A stretch of 64,000 nt of DNA, from contig NZ_JAGGPN010000015.1 of the NCBI RefSeq assembly GCF_018613795.1, forward strand, positions 109,896 to 173,895. The letters run 5' to 3'. Each line of letters starts with the position of its first letter. Positions within the stretch are counted from its first letter, which is position 1. Source of the DNA: Arthrobacter sp. ISL-65. GTDB taxonomy: Bacteria; Actinomycetota; Actinomycetes; Actinomycetales; Micrococcaceae. Below are positions 59,122 to 64,000 of the stretch, one piece after another. Position numbers and translations under genes: made by a program. The notes under the pieces were generated by a model that did no database searches, was not told where the DNA came from, and was given only the letters and a program-made list of their open reading frames with translations.

Positions 59122-59919
59122 ATGCCCGATTCCCGTACCCCCAAAGCCAATGACGGATTGGGCAGCGCGTCCCCGGCGCCCGCTGTCACGCGAGCCGCCG
59201 CCGTCCTGGAGTCGCTCGCGGCGTCCGCCACTGGCCGGCTTACCCTCAGCGACCTCGCCCGGGACCTCGGAATCCCCAAATCCTCCACCTCCAACCTCCT
59301 GCTGGCCCTCGAGGAGGCCAGACTCATCAGCAGGCAGGGCGCCGAGTACACGCTGGGGCGCAAGCTCGTTGAATTGGGCGCCGCCTACCTGAGCCGGCTC
59401 GATGAAGTCCAGGAGTTTTACCGTTTCTGCGAGCAGGCGCCCACGCTGTCAGGTGAAACAGTGCGCATTGCCATGCTGGACGGCGCCAACGTCATCTACC
59501 TGGCGCGCTACGAGGGTCATCCGGCCGTCCGCCTGACATCCAATATCGGCGACAAGATGCCGGTGTCCCTCTGCGCCGTGGGCAAAGCCCTGATCGCCAG
59601 GCTTCATGACCACGACATCGATGCGATGTTCGCTGACGATATGGAGCTTCCCGTGCTGACGCCCAAGTCACTGCGCACGGGAGCGGAGCTCAAGGCCCAG
59701 CTGGAGAAGATCCGCGAGCAGGGTTTTGCGTTTGAAGATGAGGAATCCACCACGGGCGTGGTCTGCCTCGCCGTGACTGTACCCACGCGGGGAGCGCATG
59801 GCCCCAGCCTTGGCTTGTCCGTCACGGCACTGAAGGCGACCTACTCGCAGGAGCAGGGCGCGCAGATGGTCAAAGAGCTGAATGAGCTGGCGAGGTCCCT
59901 GGGTAACCCCATGGGTTAA
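59122..59919 (+). CDS. IclR-family regulator of the adjacent catabolic genes
   Basis: A 265-residue IclR protein. Winged helix: about residues 20-75 (VTRAAAVLESLAASATGRLTLSDLARDLGIPKSSTSNLLLALEEARLI). The IclR effector domain is at about 90-260, with PVSLCAVGKALIA. The ATG 59122 has AAGGAG at ideal spacing. Neighbours are an MHS symporter and two dehydrogenases; repeated CTGTTCANNAT half-sites in their promoters suggest it controls them. The effector is unknown. Confidence 0.88.
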   Translation: MPDSRTPKANDGLGSASPAPAVTRAAAVLESLAASATGRLTLSDLARDLGIPKSSTSNLLLALEEARLISRQGAEYTLGRKLVELGAAYLSRLDEVQEFYRFCEQAPTLSGETVRIAMLDGANVIYLARYEGHPAVRLTSNIGDKMPVSLCAVGKALIARLHDHDIDAMFADDMELPVLTPKSLRTGAELKAQLEKIREQGFAFEDEESTTGVVCLAVTVPTRGAHGPSLGLSVTALKATYSQEQGAQMVKELNELARSLGNPMG

Positions 59920-59946
59920 GCAGGGATTCCCGGGGCTATTGGCTAG

Positions 59947-59976
59947 CTGTTCATCATGTTGTACTCTGTTCAACAT
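59947..59976 (+). promoter_or_regulatory. Candidate IclR operator before MHS transporter
   Basis: Two direct copies, CTGTTCATCAT (59947-59957) and CTGTTCAACAT (59966-59976), start 19 bases apart. They also form an ATGTTG-N9-CAACAT dyad (59956-59976). It lies about 75 bases before the transporter start. Confidence 0.5.
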
Positions 59977-60049
59977 AGTGACCGACGCGATAGTGCTGTC
60001 GCTACTCACCAGGCCAACGGGGGCCTGGAGTGTCTTTGAGGGAGTGCTA

Positions 60050-61399
60050 GTGACAACTCGTACTGATTCACCGCTGGCTGATGCGGACGGCGCCGTCGTC
60101 GAACCGGAACAGCTGCGAAGGGCAACACTTGCCAGCTCCGTGGGCTCGGCCCTGGAGTACTACGACTTCTACATCTACGGCCTGGCTTCGGCCCTCATCT
60201 TCGGACCGCTGTTCTTCAAGCCGCTCGGCGAGGAGGGTGCGCTGATCGCCTCATTCGCCACCTACGGTGTGGGCTTCGCTGCCCGCCCGTTCGGCGGCAT
60301 CGTCTTCGGTTACATCGGAGACCGGTTCGGCCGGAAAATGGTGCTGATCCTGACCATCGGGCTGATGGGTGCCGCAAGCTTCGCGATCGGCCTGCTGCCG
60401 ACATTCGAGCAGGCAGGTATGCTCGGCGCAGTGCTCCTGGTGATCCTCCGGATCGTCCAGGGCCTCGGTGCCGGCGCGGAGCAGGCCGGCGCTACGACGC
60501 TGATCTCCGAAGTGGCCCCGCCCCGCCGTCGTGGCTTCTTTGCCTCACTGCCGTTCGTGGGGATCCAGCTGGGCACCCTCCTGGGCGCCGGCACCTTCGC
60601 TCTCATCGCCACCGCGGACAAGGCCGACCTCGAAGGCTGGCTCTGGCGTGTGCCCTTCCTGGCCAGCGTGATTCTGATCGCCATCGCGGTGTTCATCCGC
60701 CTGCGGCTCAAGGAAACCCCGGTGTTCCAGGAGCTGGAGAAGCACAAGAACGTCGTCAAGAACCCGGTGGGCCAGCTCTGGAAGCACTCCAAGAAGAACG
60801 TCCTGGTGGGCATCGGCCTGCGCATGGGTGAGAACGGCAATTCCTCCATCTATTCGGCGCTCCTGGTGGCGTTCCTGGCAGCCCCGGCTGGCGTTTTTCC
60901 CGGCGACAAGTTCATTGGCCCGGTGGGTCTCCTGATCGCCGCCGGTTTTGCCGCCGTCATGGTGGTCACATTCGGTGCGCTGTCGGACCGCTTCGGCCGC
61001 GTCCCTGTCTACCGCTACGGCGCCCTGTTCCAGGCTGTCATCGCCTTCCCGGCGTTCTACCTCGTGACCCTTGGCAACGTGACCCTGGTGTGGGTTGTCA
61101 TGGTGGTTGGCATCGCGCTCGGCGTGCAGTCCATGCTGGGACCGCAGTGCCCCCTGCTGCCTGAACTTTTTGGATCGCAGTATCGGTTCACGGGTGTCGC
61201 CATGGCCCGCGAACTCTCCGCCGTGATGGCGGGTGGCCTGGTTCCGCTGGTGGGTGCGGCACTGCTCGCGGCCACCGGCTACTCCTGGCTGGTCCTGGCG
61301 ATCTACTCGCTGGTCCTTGCCCTGATCTCCTTCGTGAGCACCTTCTTCACGCCGGAAACCAAGGGCCGCGACCTGCTGCTCATCGAGGACGCCCGCTAG
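60050..61399 (+). CDS. MHS-family (metabolite:H+ symporter) MFS transporter
   Basis: A 449-residue, 12-TM uptake carrier. The N-terminus SSVGSALEYYDFYIYGLAS and GYIGDRFGRKMVLILT are typical of the MHS group (ShiA, KgtP, ProP, PcaT), which import organic acids, osmolytes or aromatic acids with protons. RLRLKETPVFQEL is also characteristic. The GTG start has GGGAG 6 bases upstream. The dehydrogenases nearby suggest a hydroxy or sugar acid as substrate, by inference. Confidence 0.88.
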   Translation: MTTRTDSPLADADGAVVEPEQLRRATLASSVGSALEYYDFYIYGLASALIFGPLFFKPLGEEGALIASFATYGVGFAARPFGGIVFGYIGDRFGRKMVLILTIGLMGAASFAIGLLPTFEQAGMLGAVLLVILRIVQGLGAGAEQAGATTLISEVAPPRRRGFFASLPFVGIQLGTLLGAGTFALIATADKADLEGWLWRVPFLASVILIAIAVFIRLRLKETPVFQELEKHKNVVKNPVGQLWKHSKKNVLVGIGLRMGENGNSSIYSALLVAFLAAPAGVFPGDKFIGPVGLLIAAGFAAVMVVTFGALSDRFGRVPVYRYGALFQAVIAFPAFYLVTLGNVTLVWVVMVVGIALGVQSMLGPQCPLLPELFGSQYRFTGVAMARELSAVMAGGLVPLVGAALLAATGYSWLVLAIYSLVLALISFVSTFFTPETKGRDLLLIEDAR

Positions 61400-61437
61400 A
61401 AGCCACACAGCTAGAAGCGCTCAGCCTAGAGCACACA

Positions 61438-61531
61438 GCGCGAACGTACACTTGCGGCCCACCCCCTACACGGGGTGGGCCGCAAGTGTACGTTCGCGCA
61501 TGAGCGAGGGGCCGCAAGTGTACGTTCGCGC
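61438..61531. repeat. 28-bp inverted repeat plus a third arm
   Basis: Perfect 28-base arms 61438-61465 and 61472-61499 (outer part GCGCGAACGTACACTTGCGG), loop 6 bases. A further 22-base copy of the right arm (GGCCGCAAGTGTACGTTCGC, then GC) follows at 61510-61531. It lies between convergent transporter and dehydrogenase genes. It resembles a mobile palindromic REP-type element. Confidence 0.9.
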
Positions 61532-61551
61532 TGGGGGGAGGGCGCAGCAGA

Positions 61552-61583
61552 AGAGCCGGGCAGCCTTTTGGCTGCCCGGCTCT
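61552..61583. terminator. Bidirectional terminator
   Basis: A perfect 14-bp stem (AGAGCCGGGCAGCC and its complement) with TTTT loop, between the convergent MHS and dehydrogenase genes. The remaining sequence in this 239-base gap is the 28-bp repeat. Confidence 0.8.
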
Positions 61584-61638
61584 CCGGTGTTTCCTCCGCA
61601 GGGGTGTCCTGCGGCGGGCGCTTAGTGGAACAGGCGCT

Positions 61639-62691
61639 TTAGTAGAAGTGGACCGTATCCACGAGGTGGGGGAGCTCGCCGCCGCCGAGGAATGTCCTGA
61701 GGTTGCTGCAGAAGCGCTCGGCGATCAGGCGGTTCTCGGCTGCGCTCAGGGCAGAGGTGTGCGGCGACACCATGACGCGCGGGTGGTTCCAGAGGAGGCT
61801 GTCCTGCGGCAGCGGCTCGACGGCGAACACGTCGAGGCAGGCGTAGGCCACCTGTCCGTTCTCCAGCGCCTCGAGCAGCGCATCCTCGTCCACCACCGTT
61901 CCGCGGCCAACATTCACGAACACCGTGCCGGGCTTCATGGCCGCGAAGACCTCGCGGTTGAATAGCCTCTCCGTGTACGGCGTGCCCGGGAGGGTGTTCA
62001 CTACGGCGTCGGCCGATGCGAGCAGCCCGGCCAGCCCGCTGTTGTCCGCCACTTCCTCGATGCCGTCGATCGGCTCCACAGAACGTTTGGTGCCACTGAC
62101 CTTCATGCCGAGTGCACGGGCGATGCGGGCGGTTTCCAGCCCGATCTCCCCGAGCCCCGTGACCACCAGCGAGGAGCCATTGACCAGCCTGGTGGGTATC
62201 CGCAGCTCTGGCCATGATTTGGCGGCCTGGTCCTGGGCGAGCTCCGCGGTCCGCTTGAATCCGTTGAGGATGCCCATCGCCGCAAACTCCGCAAGGGGCA
62301 GGGCATGCACGCCTGCTGACGTGGTCACCTTGAACTTGTTCAGGGTTTCGGCGTCGAGGCCGGAGGCTTTGACCGCTCCGCCGGCACCTGCCGCCATGGC
62401 ATGGATCCACTGCAGGCGCGGGTTTTCCCTGGCGATCCGCGCCAGGCCGGCGGGGTTTTCGTTCGGGAAGCCGTACAGTACGTCGGCCTTGCCCAGCATG
62501 TCCCAGTAGCGCTCCTCCTGTTCGGGCGTGCGCTTGAAGTCAGGGTCGCCCGCATGGTCTGCCGGGAACCGTTCGGGCGGCAGCAGGTCGGGCTCGTAGA
62601 GAACGGTCACGGAGGGATCTACGGCGCGGATGCGTTCCACGAACTCGACTTCGAGCGGGACGGCGATCGCGACGGTGGTTTCAGTCGTCAT
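61639..62691 (-). CDS. D-2-hydroxyacid dehydrogenase family protein
   Basis: A 350-residue NAD(P)-dependent dehydrogenase. The Rossmann motif VVTGLGEIGLETARIA (about residues 163-178) is followed by VNVGRGTVVDEDALLEAL and MVSPHTSALS (catalytic His). The substrate may be a 2-oxo or 2-hydroxy acid. The start is ATG 62691 (MTTETTVAIAV); an ATG at 62703 overlaps the candidate operator half-site. It is divergent from the beta-hydroxyacid dehydrogenase. Confidence 0.85.
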   Translation of the reverse strand: MTTETTVAIAVPLEVEFVERIRAVDPSVTVLYEPDLLPPERFPADHAGDPDFKRTPEQEERYWDMLGKADVLYGFPNENPAGLARIARENPRLQWIHAMAAGAGGAVKASGLDAETLNKFKVTTSAGVHALPLAEFAAMGILNGFKRTAELAQDQAAKSWPELRIPTRLVNGSSLVVTGLGEIGLETARIARALGMKVSGTKRSVEPIDGIEEVADNSGLAGLLASADAVVNTLPGTPYTERLFNREVFAAMKPGTVFVNVGRGTVVDEDALLEALENGQVAYACLDVFAVEPLPQDSLLWNHPRVMVSPHTSALSAAENRLIAERFCSNLRTFLGGGELPHLVDTVHFY

Positions 62692-62692
62692 G

Positions 62693-62731
62693 CTGTTCAT
62701 CATACTGAATGGAGGCTAGAATACTGAACAG
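62693..62731. promoter_or_regulatory. Candidate IclR operator between divergent dehydrogenases
   Basis: Inverted half-sites CTGTTCATCAT (62693-62703) and ATACTGAACAG (62721-62731, complement CTGTTCAGTAT), 17 bases apart. The first matches a half-site at 59947 exactly over 11 bases. Confidence 0.5.
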
Positions 62732-62782
62732 ACTTCTAGACTAACCACAGATTGACCACAACGAAGTGAGGATCCGCTGCAG

Positions 62783-63712
62783 ATGAATATGCCGAGAGCA
62801 GGCTTCGTGGGCCTGGGCCTGATGGGGGCGCCGATGGCCGCGAACCTGGTACGGAAAGGCTGGACGGTTACGGCGTGGAACCGGTCGCCTGGCGCGGTGC
62901 AGGATTTCCGTCAGCTGGGCGGATCCGCTGCAGACACCGTGGACCAGCTCAGGGACGAGCCGGTGATCGTCTTCATGCTGCCGGACCTTGCCTACATTGA
63001 GGACGCGGCATCCGGACTCCTCGGGAGCTGGCAGTCATCGCTGCCGGCGGCCGGCACCGCCGTGGTGGTCATGAGCAGCGTTTCCCCCACCGCGGTCAGG
63101 GCTTTCGGTCAGAGGGTCCAGGAGGCCAGTTCAGGCCAGGCCGTTGTGGTGGACGCACCGGTCAGCGGCGGGACGAGGGGAGCGATCGATGGCACGCTGG
63201 CCATTATGGCCGGCGCGGACCACGACGCAGACTTCCGCCGGCTGCTTCCGCTCTTCGAGGCCATGGGCACCACCGTGCGGCTCCTTGGTCCGCTCGGTGC
63301 CGGATCGCTGGCAAAGGCGTGCAATCAGCTGGTGGTCGGAACGACGACGGCGGCACTCGCCGAAGCGGCAGAGCTCGCCGAACGCTCGGGCGTCGATGTC
63401 GCGGCCCTCTACGAGGTTCTGTCCGGCGGTCTCGCCGGAAGCCGCGTCCTGGACCAGGTGGGCCCGCGGATCGCCCGGAAGGACTACACCCCCACCGGCC
63501 CGGCGAAGTTCATGCACAAGGACCTGTCCTTCGTCGTAGAGTCGGCCGACGCCACCGGGGCCGCCGTCCCGATGGCACGGGCCGGCGTCGAACTTTATGC
63601 CGAACTGAAGCGGCAGGGACTGGGGGACCAGGACCTGGCCGTGGTGCGGCAAGCCATTTCAAACCTCAGCAGGACGGGCGCCGTGAGCGCCGCAGAAGGG
63701 ACCTCGTCATGA
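62783..63712 (+). CDS. Beta-hydroxyacid dehydrogenase (3-HIBADH/GarR family)
   Basis: A 309-residue NAD(P)-binding protein. GFVGLGLMGAPMAANLVRKGW (8-28) is the nucleotide site, DAPVSGGTRGA the substrate loop, and GPLGAGSLAKACNQL holds the catalytic Lys. The family reduces tartronate semialdehyde or oxidises 3-hydroxyisobutyrate and related acids; substrate not readable. ATGA overlap with the following SDR gene. Confidence 0.9.
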   Translation: MNMPRAGFVGLGLMGAPMAANLVRKGWTVTAWNRSPGAVQDFRQLGGSAADTVDQLRDEPVIVFMLPDLAYIEDAASGLLGSWQSSLPAAGTAVVVMSSVSPTAVRAFGQRVQEASSGQAVVVDAPVSGGTRGAIDGTLAIMAGADHDADFRRLLPLFEAMGTTVRLLGPLGAGSLAKACNQLVVGTTTAALAEAAELAERSGVDVAALYEVLSGGLAGSRVLDQVGPRIARKDYTPTGPAKFMHKDLSFVVESADATGAAVPMARAGVELYAELKRQGLGDQDLAVVRQAISNLSRTGAVSAAEGTSS

Positions 63713-64000
63713 CTTCACTTTTTGATTTGACCGGGCGGGTTGCCCTGGTGACTGGTTCGAGCCGGGGGATCGGTAATGCGTTGGCGCGGGCTTTGGCCGA
63801 TGCCGGCGCGACGGTGGTTTTGAACGGGGTGAATCCGGAGCGGTTGAAGGCGGCGGAGGCGGTGATGGCGGCGGAGTACGCGCCGGGCCGGGTGCACAGT
63901 GTGGCGTTTGATGTCACGGACGACGCTGCGGCCGCGGCCGGCGTGGCGTGGGTCGAGGAGCACGTGGGCCCGCTGGAGATCCTGGTGAACAATGCCGGGA
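63709..64000 (+). CDS. Short-chain dehydrogenase/reductase (gluconate 5-dehydrogenase-like), 5' part only
   Basis: MTSLFDLTGRVALVTGSSRGIGNALARALADAGATVV, then FDVTD and ILVNNAG show a classical SDR with TGSSRGIG cofactor motif. The first ~35 residues resemble gluconate 5-dehydrogenase/IdnO-type enzymes, which act on sugar acids. The gene runs off the window at 64000, so the YxxxK site is not seen. Codon use differs from neighbours, with many TTG leucines and GCG alanines. Confidence 0.85.
   Translation, partial: MTSLFDLTGRVALVTGSSRGIGNALARALADAGATVVLNGVNPERLKAAEAVMAAEYAPGRVHSVAFDVTDDAAAAAGVAWVEEHVGPLEILVNNAG

Overview
The window is a 64-kb stretch of a high-GC actinobacterial chromosome. Gene content and order (leuCD with a divergent IclR regulator, the smc-ftsY-amt-glnB-ffh-rpsP-rimM-trmD-rplS-lepB-rnhB-DUF2469-yraN-comM-dprA-xerC run, the fasR-fabD-fabH-acpP-fabF cluster next to aceE, DUF3145 and DUF3052 proteins) point to Micrococcaceae, most likely Arthrobacter or a close relative such as Pseudarthrobacter. 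This assignment is inference from gene order and protein families; no database search was run. No phage, insertion sequence, CRISPR array or rRNA was found. One tRNA gene is present.

Layout. 1-1.8 kb: start of a DUF1697 gene and a DUF222/HNH endonuclease-type protein, both on the minus strand. 1.9-4.8 kb: IclR regulator divergent from leuC-leuD, with a dyad between them. 5-9.3 kb: murA-plsC-gpsA-ddl (cell wall and phospholipid precursors). 9.4-15 kb: a DUF3515 lipoprotein facing ddl, then thiL, a short DAK2/FakA-like protein, recG and rsmD. 15-17 kb: a minus-strand aminotransferase and spermidine-synthase-like gene. 17-25 kb: coaD, yceD-rpmF-rnc-mutM, smc, ftsY. 25-30 kb: an MFS exporter, amt-glnB and a stand-alone zwf. 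30-37 kb: ffh, an alpha/beta hydrolase, thiC under a TPP riboswitch, an amidohydrolase, a VOC protein and a small orphan. 37-47 kb: ribosome, tRNA modification, secretion and DNA-uptake genes. 47-56 kb: DUF3145, the FAS-II cluster with its PucR-type regulator, and aceE. 56-58.7 kb: DUF3052, a one-domain peroxiredoxin, a sirtuin, tRNA-Val(UAC) and a tiny orphan. 59-64 kb: an accessory catabolic locus with an IclR regulator, an MHS-family symporter, a D-2-hydroxyacid dehydrogenase, a beta-hydroxyacid dehydrogenase and an SDR cut by the window end.

How it fits together. Most of the window is housekeeping, in compact co-directional operons with 4-base ATGA/GTGA overlaps. The regulatory detail is the most informative part. 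It includes a canonical TPP riboswitch on thiC, a dyad in the leuC/IclR spacer, GlnR-like boxes before amt, a MarR-like palindrome before the VOC gene, an intrinsic-terminator hairpin inside the first codons of a signal peptidase gene, and a repeated CTGTTCANNAT half-site that ties the last five genes into one probable IclR regulon. Most convergent gene junctions with any space hold a symmetrical or repeated element: a 58-bp tandem repeat, a 66-bp dispersed palindrome, a 28-bp inverted repeat, or plain hairpins.
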